From contig NZ_GG697141.2 of the NCBI RefSeq assembly GCF_000155955.1, positions 692,855 to 756,854 of the forward strand: a stretch of 64,000 bases of DNA, given 5' to 3'. Below, piece by piece: positions 42,315 to 49,686 of this stretch. The position numbers and the translations under genes are program-made. Each line of letters opens with the position of its first letter. The stretch's first letter is position 1. The DNA is from Mitsuokella multacida DSM 20544 (GTDB lineage Bacteria; Bacillota; Negativicutes; Selenomonadales; Selenomonadaceae). The notes under the pieces are model-generated. The model was not told where the DNA came from and made no database searches. It saw nothing but the letters and a program-made list of their open reading frames with translations.

Positions 42315-42500
42315 GGGAGGGACTGGCCCGGCGCTACGCGTGACGGTCTGCTAAACCTGTTTTTTGCCCTTTAATGCAGCCTTGCCAAGGAGCTAAACGC
42401 GCTCCGCTTGAACGACGCTCCTTAGCAAGGATTCTGGTCGGCAAAAAACCGGTTCTTCACGCAGACCGTCAAAGCTCCGCTAAGGGCCAGCCCCTCCCTC
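42315..42500. repeat. Class B long palindromic repeat, copy B3 (inverted orientation)
   Basis: Outer GGGAGGGACTGGCCC (42315-42329) against GGGCCAGCCCCTCCC (42484-42498); middle GACGGTCTGC.../...GCAGACCGTC (42342-42351/42461-42470); inner CTTGCCAAGGAGC/GCTCCTTAGCAAG. In reverse complement it aligns with B1 through GGAGCTTT and GTCGTTCAAGCGGAGCGCG. Confidence 0.85.
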
Positions 42501-42562
42501 ACTTCCTGAGATGCTCGGATGTCCGAGGTGCTCCTCTCAGCTCATCACCGATGAGGTCAGAC

Positions 42563-42982
42563 TCAGCGGATGCGCAGGTCCTCTTTGCTCACGTCGGTCT
42601 GCTTCTCGATGTGGAAGCTGTTGAGGACGGGTTCGCCGCCGTTTAATGAGAGGATGAAGTAGCTGGCGCGGCTGTCGTAGGCGAGGCGCTTGTCTTCTTC
42701 GCTTGGGCGCGAGGGGGTGGCGGGGTGGCTGTGCCAGTTGCCGAGGAGGTCGAGGCCTTGGGCTCGCAGCTCTTTGACGGTGGCGAACTGTTCTTTGGTG
42801 TCGAGGGAGAAGTGTTCTTCGCTGTGGTCGGTGTTCGTCAGGAAGAAGACTTTCTCGACGAATTTCTCGGCGGTCGCTTCGTCGATGCGGCCGCCGATGA
42901 GGCCGCAGTCTTCAATCGGTGCGGTCTCTCTCGCGTGGCGGACGATGGCGAGGTAGTCCTCGAGTTTTAGGTGAATGATCAT
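42563..42982 (-). CDS. JAMM/MPN metalloprotease (HcyD/Mec-like)
   Basis: 139-residue zinc protease with the JAMM signature GNWHSHPATPSRPSEEDKRLA (HxHP...S..D) and an upstream Glu. Small bacterial JAMM proteins of this size (Mec+, HcyD) clip residues after the GG of a sulfur-carrier protein so that it can be activated. Directly downstream of a ThiF-like activase and a carrier ending in GGGAR, exactly the expected substrate. Thirteen bases separate it from the activase gene. Confidence 0.88.
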   Translation of the reverse strand: MIIHLKLEDYLAIVRHARETAPIEDCGLIGGRIDEATAEKFVEKVFFLTNTDHSEEHFSLDTKEQFATVKELRAQGLDLLGNWHSHPATPSRPSEEDKRLAYDSRASYFILSLNGGEPVLNSFHIEKQTDVSKEDLRIR

Positions 42983-42995
42983 ACTCTCCCCTCCC

Positions 42996-43814
42996 TCAGT
43001 GATGGCGCAGGTCGCAGGCCGGCTGCTCGTAGTCGATGAGCTCGGTGATAGTCGGGTGGTCGCTGCAGATGCTGCAGTTCGGGTTGCGCGGAATCTTGAT
43101 CTTGCGGAAGGTCATCGTCAGAGCGTCGTAGGTCAGCAGGTACCCCGTCAGCAGGTCGCCGATGCCGAGGATATACTTGAGAGCCTCGGTCGCCTGCAGG
43201 GTGCCGATGACGCCGCCCATGACACCGAGCACGCCGGCCTGGCGGCAGGTCGGCACGGCATCTTTCGGCGGCATCGTCGGGAAGACGCAGCGGTAGCAAG
43301 GACCTTCACCCGGCACGTACGTCATGAGCTGGCCCTGGAAGCGGATGATGCCCGCATGGGAGAAGGCCTTCTTCTCGAAGACGCAGGCGTCGTTGATCAG
43401 GAACTTCGCGGGGAAGTTGTCGGTGCCGTCGATGATGAAGTCGTAGTCCTGGTCGCGGATGATGTCGCGGATGTTCTTCGAGGTCACCATCTCGTTGTAG
43501 GTGTGGACCTCGATGTCGGGGTTCATCGCCGCGATGGTCTCCTGGCCCGACTGCACCTTGGCCTTGCCGACGTCCTTCATCTGGTGGATGATCTGGCGCT
43601 GCAGGTTCGAGAGGTCGACGACGTCGAAGTCGACGAGGCCGATCGTGCCGACGCCGGCGGCTGCGAGGTACATCGCAGCCGGTGCGCCGAGGCCGCCCGT
43701 GCCGATGACGAGTACTTTGCCGCCGAGCAGCTTCTCCTGCCCCTTGCCGCCGACTTTGTCGAGGATGATGTGGCGGGAATAGCGTTCAATCTGTTCGTTC
43801 GTCAGAGCGCTCAT
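42996..43814 (-). CDS. ThiF/MoeB/HesA-family sulfur-carrier adenylyltransferase (HcyF-like)
   Basis: 272-residue E1-like enzyme: ATP-binding GTGGLGAPAAMYLAAAGVGTIGLVDFD, then DLSNLQRQI and DGTDNFPAKFLINDAC, and a zinc site from CYRCVF and late CSIC cysteines. It adenylates the C-terminal Gly of a ThiS-like carrier. Operon position between carrier and JAMM protease assigns it to that carrier; because the thiSGH operon nearby lacks thiF, it may also serve ThiS. Start overlaps the carrier stop (ATGA). Confidence 0.9.
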   Translation of the reverse strand: MSALTNEQIERYSRHIILDKVGGKGQEKLLGGKVLVIGTGGLGAPAAMYLAAAGVGTIGLVDFDVVDLSNLQRQIIHQMKDVGKAKVQSGQETIAAMNPDIEVHTYNEMVTSKNIRDIIRDQDYDFIIDGTDNFPAKFLINDACVFEKKAFSHAGIIRFQGQLMTYVPGEGPCYRCVFPTMPPKDAVPTCRQAGVLGVMGGVIGTLQATEALKYILGIGDLLTGYLLTYDALTMTFRKIKIPRNPNCSICSDHPTITELIDYEQPACDLRHH

Positions 43815-44020
43815 CTTGCACCGCCTCCCATGAAGTAGAGGAATTCCACTTTGTCGCCGTCTTTGACGAACGTCGTCTCGAAGCCCGAGTGGTCGACGAA
43901 CTCACCGTTGAGCTCGACGGTCACGTAGTCGGGCTGCTCCGCCTTGGCGACGGTGAGCAGTTCCTTAAGGTTGATGCTCTTGTCGATGCTGAGTGCCTTG
44001 CCGTTTACTGTCAGATTCAT
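43811..44020 (-). CDS. ThiS-like sulfur-carrier protein with C-terminal tail (HcyS-like)
   Basis: Ubiquitin-fold carrier of 69 residues starting at ATG 44020 behind TATGGAGGG; the longer frame to 44104 crosses the leader hairpin. The C-terminus is FLYFMGGGAR: after the usual Gly-Gly there are extra residues, which would have to be removed before adenylation, matching the JAMM gene two positions on. First gene of carrier-activase-protease operon with promoter at 44179-44207. Confidence 0.85.
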   Translation of the reverse strand: MNLTVNGKALSIDKSINLKELLTVAKAEQPDYVTVELNGEFVDHSGFETTFVKDGDKVEFLYFMGGGAR

Positions 44021-44041
44021 GAATATCCCTCCATAATGCAA

Positions 44042-44112
44042 AAAGCCCATGATAAAATCCCCTTGGCCTGGGAGCAGACAGACTCCCGCCACAGGACGTA
44101 TCATGAGCTTTC
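44042..44112 (-). ncRNA. Structured leader with terminator ahead of the sulfur-carrier operon
   Basis: AAAGCCCATGATA (44042-44054) pairs with TATCATGAGCTTT (44100-44112) with one mismatch; an inner GGGAG/CTCCC hairpin lies between. On the minus strand the outer stem ends in GGGCTTTTT, a terminator shape, so attenuation or a small-ligand switch is possible. Not recognised as a known riboswitch class. Confidence 0.5.
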
Positions 44113-44178
44113 GTTGACGAATGACTCGCTTATGCCTGTTAATACATAGTTCATAAATATGTTTAACAATTTATGGCT

Positions 44179-44207
44179 ATTATACTGCCACTCGTGCAAA
44201 AAGTCAA
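44179..44207 (-). promoter_or_regulatory. Promoter of the sulfur-carrier operon
   Basis: Minus strand TTGACT (44207-44202), 17-base spacer, TATAAT (44184-44179); gives a leader of about 150 bases. Confidence 0.8.
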
Positions 44208-44223
44208 CATGCTGTGAAAAAAG

Positions 44224-44895
44224 TCACCGATTATTTTCGGGTATTTTCGTCAGCCAGAGATTCCCCTGCATCAGGGAGCTCATCGCGCAACCTCCCGCGG
44301 CACCGGCCGCGAGGACCTCTCTGAGGCGCGCGGGCGTGATGCCGCCGATTGCGTAGACGGGAAGCTCCGTGGCCGCCGTGACTTCGCGCAGGAAAGCGAG
44401 GCCGCGCGGCGGCAGCCCCGGCTTGCACGAGGTCGCGTAGATGTGGCCCGCGATGAGATATGAGCAGCCGAGCCGCTCCGCCTCGCGCACGTCTTCGAGT
44501 GAGTGGCACGAGGTGCCGAGATGTGCAGGCAGGACCGCCCTGCTCTCGCGCAGTCTGCGCAGGAGCGGCAGCGGCAGATGAAGCCCATCAGCGCCGAGAT
44601 GCGCGGCCGCTCCTACAAAGGTATGCGCGATAAAGGGCACCTGATGACGCAGGCAGATGGCCTGCACCTCTCTTGCGAGCGCCTCGTAGGCCCCCTCCTC
44701 CATGTCCTTCTCGCGCAGGACGATGGCCGCGGGATGCGCGGCGGCAATCCGCTCGAGGCGTGCTAAGAAAGACGGCTGGCCGCCCGCATCCTCGATATCA
44801 TCAAAGAGATGGCGGTTTGTCACGCAAATCAGCCGGTTGAGTGTCTCGGACTGCTTCTCCTGCTTTGCAGGAGGAAATTTCTTAGAGATAGACAT
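44224..44895 (-). CDS. tenI: TenI-like thiazole tautomerase / thiamine-phosphate-synthase family
   Basis: About 223 residues with the ThiE/TenI TIM-barrel. LREKDM, AHTFVGAAAHLGADGLHLP and YAIGGITPARL are family blocks. The loop GHIYATSCKPGLPPRGL resembles the TenI form (GHVFETDCKKG) more than the ThiE form with its TxTK pyrophosphate loop, favouring aromatisation of the thiazole carboxylate over coupling. It overlaps thiH and closes the thiSGH operon. A ThiE function is not excluded. Confidence 0.8.
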   Translation of the reverse strand: MSISKKFPPAKQEKQSETLNRLICVTNRHLFDDIEDAGGQPSFLARLERIAAAHPAAIVLREKDMEEGAYEALAREVQAICLRHQVPFIAHTFVGAAAHLGADGLHLPLPLLRRLRESRAVLPAHLGTSCHSLEDVREAERLGCSYLIAGHIYATSCKPGLPPRGLAFLREVTAATELPVYAIGGITPARLREVLAAGAAGGCAMSSLMQGNLWLTKIPENNR

Positions 44896-46141
44896 AATCA
44901 TTGAGCACGGGCTGTAACCCCTCGCCGGCCATGTCTGCGTACATGCGGCGCAGGCTACGGTTGTCGCAGATCTCGAACTGCGCGTCGCCGGTCTCGCCCT
45001 CTCCCTTCCCCGTGTATTTCTCTTCGTGGTCGCCGATGCCCGTCGAGACGCCGGCGGAGATCTTCGTCGCGGCGATCTTCACGATGCCGTTGCGGAAGGC
45101 CGCGCTCTCGCGCGAGGAGACGGTGATGCCGACGTACGGCAGGAAGATGCGGTAAGCGCAGAGGATCTGGCAGAGCTGGCGCTCGCCGACGTCCTGCGGG
45201 TTGATCTTCTCGTTGTTGATGATCGGGCGCAGGCGCGGGCACGAGAGCGAGAACTCGGCCTGCGGGTACTTGCGCTGCAGGTAATAGACGTGCAGCGCCG
45301 TCGCGAGGGCGTCCTTGCGGAAGTCGGCGAGGCCGAGGAGCGCTGAGAAGCCGACGCCGCGCATGCCGCCCATCAGAGCGCGCTCCTGCGCCTCGAAGCG
45401 GTAGGGCCAGACACGCTTGTGGCCCATGAGGTGCAGCGTCTCGTACTTCTTGACGTCGTACGTCTCCTGGAAGACGGTGACGTAGTCGGCGCCGCACTCG
45501 TGCAGGTAGCGGTAGTCGGCGACATTCATCGGATAGACCTCGAGGCCGACGTTGCGGAAGTACTTGCGCGCGAGCTTGCAGGCCTCGCCAATGTAGGCGA
45601 CGCTGCTCTTCTCCTTGCTCTCGCCCGTCAGCATGAGAATCTCCTCCATGCCGCTCTGGGCGATGACCTGCATCTCGTGCTCGATCTCCTCCTTGCTGAG
45701 CTGCAGCCGGTGGATGTCGTTGTAGCAGTTGAAGCCGCAGTAGACGCAGTAGTTCTCGCAATAGTTGGCGATGTAGAGCGGCGTGAAGAGGTAGACCGTG
45801 TTGCCGAAGTGGCAGCTCGTCTCGCGGCTCGCGCGCTCGGCCATCTGCTCGAGAAGCGGCAGGGTGGCCGGCGAGAGCAGCGCCTTGAAGTCCTCAATGG
45901 TGCAGGTCTCATGGTCGAGCGCGCGCTTGGCGTCGAGGATGGTGTAGGCACTCGGGTCGTAATCGTTCATGGCCGCGATGACCGTCTCGCGCACGGTCGG
46001 GTCGATCTGCTCCATGTCGGGCCAGTAGGCCATCGGGTCCGTGCGGCTCGAGGGGTCCGTCTCAAGCCGGTGCTTCTTGGCGAGTGCCGCCTCGCTGAGC
46101 TTATCCGAGTCGATGAAGAAATTATTTTTCTGATTAGGCAT
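44882..46141 (-). CDS. thiH: 2-iminoacetate synthase ThiH
   Basis: Radical-SAM enzyme splitting tyrosine to dehydroglycine (2-iminoacetate) and p-cresol for thiazole formation. The cluster motif CxxxCxxC is CENYCVYC; EEILMLTGES and NVADYRYLHECGADYVTVFQETY are family blocks. At 419 residues it is longer than E. coli ThiH, mainly at the N-terminus. ATG 46141 behind GAAAGGAAG (GTG 46144 alternative). Use of ThiH rather than oxygen-dependent ThiO agrees with anaerobic life. Confidence 0.93.
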   Translation of the reverse strand: MPNQKNNFFIDSDKLSEAALAKKHRLETDPSSRTDPMAYWPDMEQIDPTVRETVIAAMNDYDPSAYTILDAKRALDHETCTIEDFKALLSPATLPLLEQMAERASRETSCHFGNTVYLFTPLYIANYCENYCVYCGFNCYNDIHRLQLSKEEIEHEMQVIAQSGMEEILMLTGESKEKSSVAYIGEACKLARKYFRNVGLEVYPMNVADYRYLHECGADYVTVFQETYDVKKYETLHLMGHKRVWPYRFEAQERALMGGMRGVGFSALLGLADFRKDALATALHVYYLQRKYPQAEFSLSCPRLRPIINNEKINPQDVGERQLCQILCAYRIFLPYVGITVSSRESAAFRNGIVKIAATKISAGVSTGIGDHEEKYTGKGEGETGDAQFEICDNRSLRRMYADMAGEGLQPVLNDYVYL

Positions 46142-46183
46142 CACAATGCGCTTCCTTTCTTGTTCTCTGCCACTGCGTCATAC

Positions 46184-46996
46184 TCAGTCATGCAGGAAGC
46201 CCGTCAGCGGGTCGGAAGCGGCAGCACCGCGCCGCAGCACGCGGCCAAGGCCGGAGAGGTATGCCTTGCGGCCGGCGCGTATCGCGTCGCGGAAGGCCGA
46301 GGCCATGAGCGGCACGTCGCCGGCCGTCGCGAGGGCCGTGTTGGCCATGATGGCCGCGGCGCCCATCTCCATCGCCGCGCAGGCCTCCGACGGCTTGCCG
46401 ATGCCGGCGTCGACGATGATCGGCAAGTCGATCTCATCGATGAGGATCTGCAAGAATTCCTTCGTAGCGAGTCCCTTATTCGAGCCAATCGGCGCGGCGA
46501 GCGGCATGACGGCAGCTGCACCGGCGTCAACGAGCGCGCGGGCGGCATAGAGGTCCGGGTACATGTACGGCAGAACGACGAAGCCTTCCTTGGCGAGAAT
46601 CTCCGTCGCGCGGATCGTCTCGTTGTTGTCGGGCAGCAGGTACTTCGAGTCGCGCATGATCTCGATCTTGACGAAGTCGCCGCAGCCGAGCGCCTTGGCG
46701 AGGTGCGCGATGCGCACAGCCTCCTCTGCCGTGCGGGCGCCGGAGGTATTGGGCAGCAGGGTGACGGTCTTCGGCACGTAGTCGAGGATGTTCTCCTTCT
46801 CCTTCGTGTTCGCGCGGCGCACGGCCACCGTGACGAGCTCCGCCTCGGCATAGCGCACGGCCGCATCGATGAGTTCGAGCGAGTACTTGCCCGAGCCCAG
46901 GATGAAGCGCGAGTGGAACTTGTGGCCGCCGAGCGTGAAGCTGTCCTCTGCCATTCTCTCTTCAATGGATTTTGTTGATTTCGTCGATTCTGTCAT
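46184..46996 (-). CDS. thiG: Thiazole synthase ThiG
   Basis: 270-residue TIM-barrel enzyme combining deoxyxylulose phosphate, dehydroglycine and ThiS thiocarboxylate. The Schiff-base lysine lies in [46 protein letters not shown] and [11 protein letters not shown] are typical. Second gene after thiS. Confidence 0.94.
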   Translation of the reverse strand: MTESTKSTKSIEERMAEDSFTLGGHKFHSRFILGSGKYSLELIDAAVRYAEAELVTVAVRRANTKEKENILDYVPKTVTLLPNTSGARTAEEAVRIAHLAKALGCGDFVKIEIMRDSKYLLPDNNETIRATEILAKEGFVVLPYMYPDLYAARALVDAGAAAVMPLAAPIGSNKGLATKEFLQILIDEIDLPIIVDAGIGKPSEACAAMEMGAAAIMANTALATAGDVPLMASAFRDAIRAGRKAYLSGLGRVLRRGAAASDPLTGFLHD

Positions 46997-47053
46997 TTGA
47001 TTCTCTTCTTTCTCTAGCTCTCGATTGCTCTCGTTTCCGACACCATGCAGGGG

Positions 47054-47251
47054 TCAGGCGCCGCCGCCCATAAAGCAGACGATTTCGACGACGTCGCCGT
47101 CCTGCAGCACGGTCGTCTCGTACGCCGCCTTCTCGAGGATGGCGCCGTTGTACTCGACGGCGACCGCCCGGCTGTCGTAGTCGGCTTCTTTCAGTAAGTC
47201 CAAGAGCATCATGCCGTCTCTTGCCTGTGCTTCTCCATTGATCGTGACCAT
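47054..47251 (-). CDS. thiS: Sulfur carrier protein ThiS
   Basis: 65-residue ubiquitin-fold carrier, ending CFMGGGA: the functional Gly-Gly is followed by one extra Gly-Ala or Ala, again suggesting trimming. AGGTGAG precedes the ATG. First gene of thiS-thiG-thiH-tenI, downstream of a TPP riboswitch. No thiF is in this operon; the activase at 42996-43814 is the nearest candidate. Confidence 0.9.
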   Translation of the reverse strand: MVTINGEAQARDGMMLLDLLKEADYDSRAVAVEYNGAILEKAAYETTVLQDGDVVEIVCFMGGGA

Positions 47252-47272
47252 AGACTCACCTCGTTATGCAAA

Positions 47273-47306
47273 TAAAAAAGAAGGAAGACCTGATTGGTCT
47301 TCCTTC
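47273..47306 (-). terminator. Riboswitch-controlled terminator ahead of thiS
   Basis: GAAGGAAGACC (47280-47290) and GGTCTTCCTTC (47296-47306) with U-run on the minus strand; lies between TPP aptamer and thiS, the expected expression platform. Confidence 0.88.
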
Positions 47307-47343
47307 GCTCATTCATTCATCTCGCGCCCGCTCTGTGGCGAAG

Positions 47344-47443
47344 CGCTGCTCCCTACGTTGGCATTATCCAAATCAGGTTCACGGGTCGGGACCACGAGTC
47401 CCCTCTCAGCCTGCTGTGCCGTCGGCCACAAGCTCCCCAGTTA
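47344..47443 (-). ncRNA. TPP riboswitch (THI element)
   Basis: On the minus strand the conserved blocks CTGAGAGGG, ACCCGTGAACCTGAT and GGATAATGCCAACGTAGGGA occur in the right order and spacing for the thiamine pyrophosphate aptamer. TPP binding should favour the terminator at 47273-47306 and shut off thiSGH-tenI. Confidence 0.95.
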
Positions 47444-47459
47444 TGCAATTGCAGTTCTT

Positions 47460-47488
47460 ATTATAGTCGGACTCTGTAACATTGTCAA
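47460..47488 (-). promoter_or_regulatory. Promoter of the thiamine operon
   Basis: Perfect TTGACA (47488-47483) and TATAAT (47465-47460) with 17-base spacer, just upstream of the riboswitch and touching the stop of the siroheme reductase gene. Confidence 0.88.
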
Positions 47489-49062
47489 CCGTTATTGCCG
47501 ACTGCGTATTGGTCGACGACCGACTGCCATGCGTCGCGGCCCGTGCGCGCGACGGTCGCATAAAACGGCTCATCCGCCTCGCGCAAGTCGAGGTACTGCT
47601 GGACAAGCGCTTTGAGCAGAGCTTCGAGGTTGACGTCGGCCACGCGGCCCTCGAGCGGCGTGGCAAACGCCGCATCTTTGCCGAGATGCCCGCCGACCAT
47701 GACCGTGTAGGCGGGAACGGTCTCCTTGCCGACGCGCGCGCGGCCGCCCGTCAGGCCGATGTCGGCGACCTGCGGCTGCGCGCAGGCGTGGAAGCAGCCC
47801 GTGAGATTGACGCGCAGCGGCTGGCCAACTTCCGGGAAGGCCGCATCGAGCGCTGCCGTCAGCGCGTGCAGGCGGTGCTTCGTCTCGATCGGCGCGAAGT
47901 TGCAGTAGGCGTTGCCTGTGCACGAGGAAGCATAGCCCGTGAAGAAGCCCGGCTTTATCGGATAAGTGCGGAAGATCTCTTCCTGCAGCAGCGCTTCGAC
48001 CGCGCTCTCAGGGATGTCGAGCAAGATGAGGTTCTGCGAATTCGTCGTGCGCAGGCGTCCCTGACCATAGCGCTTGGCAAGCGCAGCAAATACCTTGAGA
48101 GCTTCGGCGGCGATATGGCCGTTCGTCACATGGATGCCGACATAGCTTAGGCCTGCCTGCTTCTGCGCGTGGACACCGTAGAAGCGGCCGTAGTTCCACG
48201 GCGCCGTGACTTCCTCGCCGCCGCGCAACAGCGCGCCCGTCTGCGCCTCGACCTTCTCGGCAACCGATTCGATGCCGAGGTCCGCGACGAGGTACTTGAG
48301 GCGGCAGTGGTTGCGCTTCTCGCGGTAGCCCGCGTCGCGAAAGATCGTCGCGACGGCAATCGCTACAGCCTTGACCTCCGCGGGGCGGATAAAGAACGGC
48401 AGGCGCTCGGCGAGGTACGGCTCGGCCGAGAGGCCGCCGCCGACGTAGGCGACGAAGCCCACCTCCCCCTCGCGCTTGGCCGGCACGAAGGCAATGTCGT
48501 TGATGCGCGCGAAGCCGGCATCGTGCGGGTTCGCCGAGATGGAGATCTTGAACTTGCGCGGCAGGTTCGAAAAGGCGCGGTTGCCGAGGAAGAACTGGAA
48601 GACCTCTTCGACGATCGGGCGCGTGTCGAGGAGCTCCTCCGCATCGACGCCGGCCAGCGGGTTGCCGAGGATCGTGCGCGGCACGTCGCCGCAGGCCTCG
48701 ACGGAGCTAAGGCCCACAGCGCTCAGGCGCGGCAGGATGTCACAGGCATCGCGCAGCGTGATGTTATGGATCTGCACGGCTTGGCGGATCGTGATCTGGA
48801 GCTCACCCTTGCCGTACTCCGCGGCGAGCGCTGCAAGCACCTCGGCCTGCTCCGCGGTCAGCTGGCCCGACGGCAGCTTGACGCGCACGAGGAAGTGGCC
48901 GTCGCGTGGCCGCTGTGCATAGATGCCCGCCCACTTGAGGCGCTCGACATCGCCCGGGTCGATGTCCTTGAAGGCCTTATCCGCAAGGGCCGGGATCTCC
49001 TTGATGATCTCGAGCCCGTCCTTATCGTGCTTCCACTGCTCATTGCGATTGGCAAACGTCAT
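47485..49062 (-). CDS. Nitrite/sulfite reductase, siroheme [4Fe-4S] (NirA/CysI-like)
   Basis: 525-residue assimilatory-type reductase with duplicated ferredoxin-like and siroheme domains. The cluster Cys are in SSCTGNAYCNFA and NLTGCFHACAQPQ; ITIRQAVQIHNI and RTTNSQNLIL are the substrate-side motifs. Start ATG 49062 behind AGGAGAGA; the frame to 49272 would cross the leader hairpin and promoter. Ferredoxin probably donates electrons, as no flavoprotein subunit is linked. Nitrite and sulfite cannot be told apart by eye. Confidence 0.9.
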   Translation of the reverse strand: MTFANRNEQWKHDKDGLEIIKEIPALADKAFKDIDPGDVERLKWAGIYAQRPRDGHFLVRVKLPSGQLTAEQAEVLAALAAEYGKGELQITIRQAVQIHNITLRDACDILPRLSAVGLSSVEACGDVPRTILGNPLAGVDAEELLDTRPIVEEVFQFFLGNRAFSNLPRKFKISISANPHDAGFARINDIAFVPAKREGEVGFVAYVGGGLSAEPYLAERLPFFIRPAEVKAVAIAVATIFRDAGYREKRNHCRLKYLVADLGIESVAEKVEAQTGALLRGGEEVTAPWNYGRFYGVHAQKQAGLSYVGIHVTNGHIAAEALKVFAALAKRYGQGRLRTTNSQNLILLDIPESAVEALLQEEIFRTYPIKPGFFTGYASSCTGNAYCNFAPIETKHRLHALTAALDAAFPEVGQPLRVNLTGCFHACAQPQVADIGLTGGRARVGKETVPAYTVMVGGHLGKDAAFATPLEGRVADVNLEALLKALVQQYLDLREADEPFYATVARTGRDAWQSVVDQYAVGNNG

Positions 49063-49100
49063 ACTATCTCTCCTATCTGAAGCTCTTGCTTTTCCAAAAT

Positions 49101-49159
49101 AAAAACGGAGGCTCCGCGCGCTTCGAAGTACAATGACTCCAAAGTGTACAGGAACCTCC
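49101..49159 (-). promoter_or_regulatory. Leader attenuator of the siroheme reductase
   Basis: Minus strand GGAGGTTCC (49159-49151) pairs with GGAGCCTCC (49115-49107) over nine bases, followed by GTTTTTA; inside, GTACA/TGTAC form a second stem. A terminator-shaped leader about 40 bases before the start codon. Confidence 0.6.
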
Positions 49160-49190
49160 ATTCGCTGGTCAGTTACTGAATATGCTATTG

Positions 49191-49254
49191 AGGATAGCAT
49201 GGATAAATGCCGGCCGTCAACAGCAAATCTCACATCTATGTGATAAATATCACA
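49191..49254 (-). promoter_or_regulatory. Promoter with CRP/FNR-type site
   Basis: TTGACG (49220-49215), 18-base spacer, TATCCT (49196-49191). TGTGATAAATATCACA (49239-49254) is a perfect TGTGA-N6-TCACA dyad centred about 62 bases before the inferred start, the class I activation distance; an overlapping TCACAT-CT-ATGTGA lies beside it. Confidence 0.7.
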
Positions 49255-49281
49255 CGCTATCCGCCATTCCATATTCCCTAT

Positions 49282-49686
49282 TCAATGGCGGCCAAAGGCA
49301 AAGATCTTGACGCAGAGAAAAGTGATCGGCACGCCGAGGATAGCAGCGAGCAGATAGCTCGCGATGGACGGCAGGCCGAGCAGGTTGTAAGCGACGAAGA
49401 CGATCGCGTTCTGGATGATGTAGTTCGGCACGTACGAGAGGAAGAACTTCACGTAGCGCGTGAGCGTCATGCGCGTCGGGAAGACAAAGAGACTGTTGAG
49501 GAGATACGCATTACCATTGCTCAAGAGATAGCCGATGTTGAACGCGAGGTTGGCATTGCCGACGAGCGGCTCGATGACCGTCGCGAGGAAACTGCAGAGG
49601 AAGGTGTTGATCGTGCCGACGACGAGGAAGAGCAGGAAGGCGCGCGTGAAGAAATGATGCTTGACCGTCTGCCAGTCAACTCTCAT
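49282..49686 (-). CDS. GtrA-family membrane protein
   Basis: 134-residue protein with four hydrophobic helices (FLLFLVVGTINTFLCSFLATVI; NIGYLLSNGNAYLLNSLFVF; and two more), the GtrA fold, thought to flip undecaprenyl-phosphate-linked sugars. Its start overlaps the end of the GT2 gene by 11 bases. Third gene of a GT39-GT2-GtrA cassette. Confidence 0.9.
   Translation of the reverse strand: MRVDWQTVKHHFFTRAFLLFLVVGTINTFLCSFLATVIEPLVGNANLAFNIGYLLSNGNAYLLNSLFVFPTRMTLTRYVKFFLSYVPNYIIQNAIVFVAYNLLGLPSIASYLLAAILGVPITFLCVKIFAFGRH

Noticed and set aside
44020-44104. N-terminal extension of the sulfur-carrier protein
   Set aside because: It runs through the leader hairpin, while ATG 44020 has a strong SD and the expected ThiS-like start.
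49062-49272. N-terminal extension of the siroheme reductase
   Set aside because: The extra codons cross a promoter, a CRP-type site and a leader terminator, and the SD fits ATG 49062.
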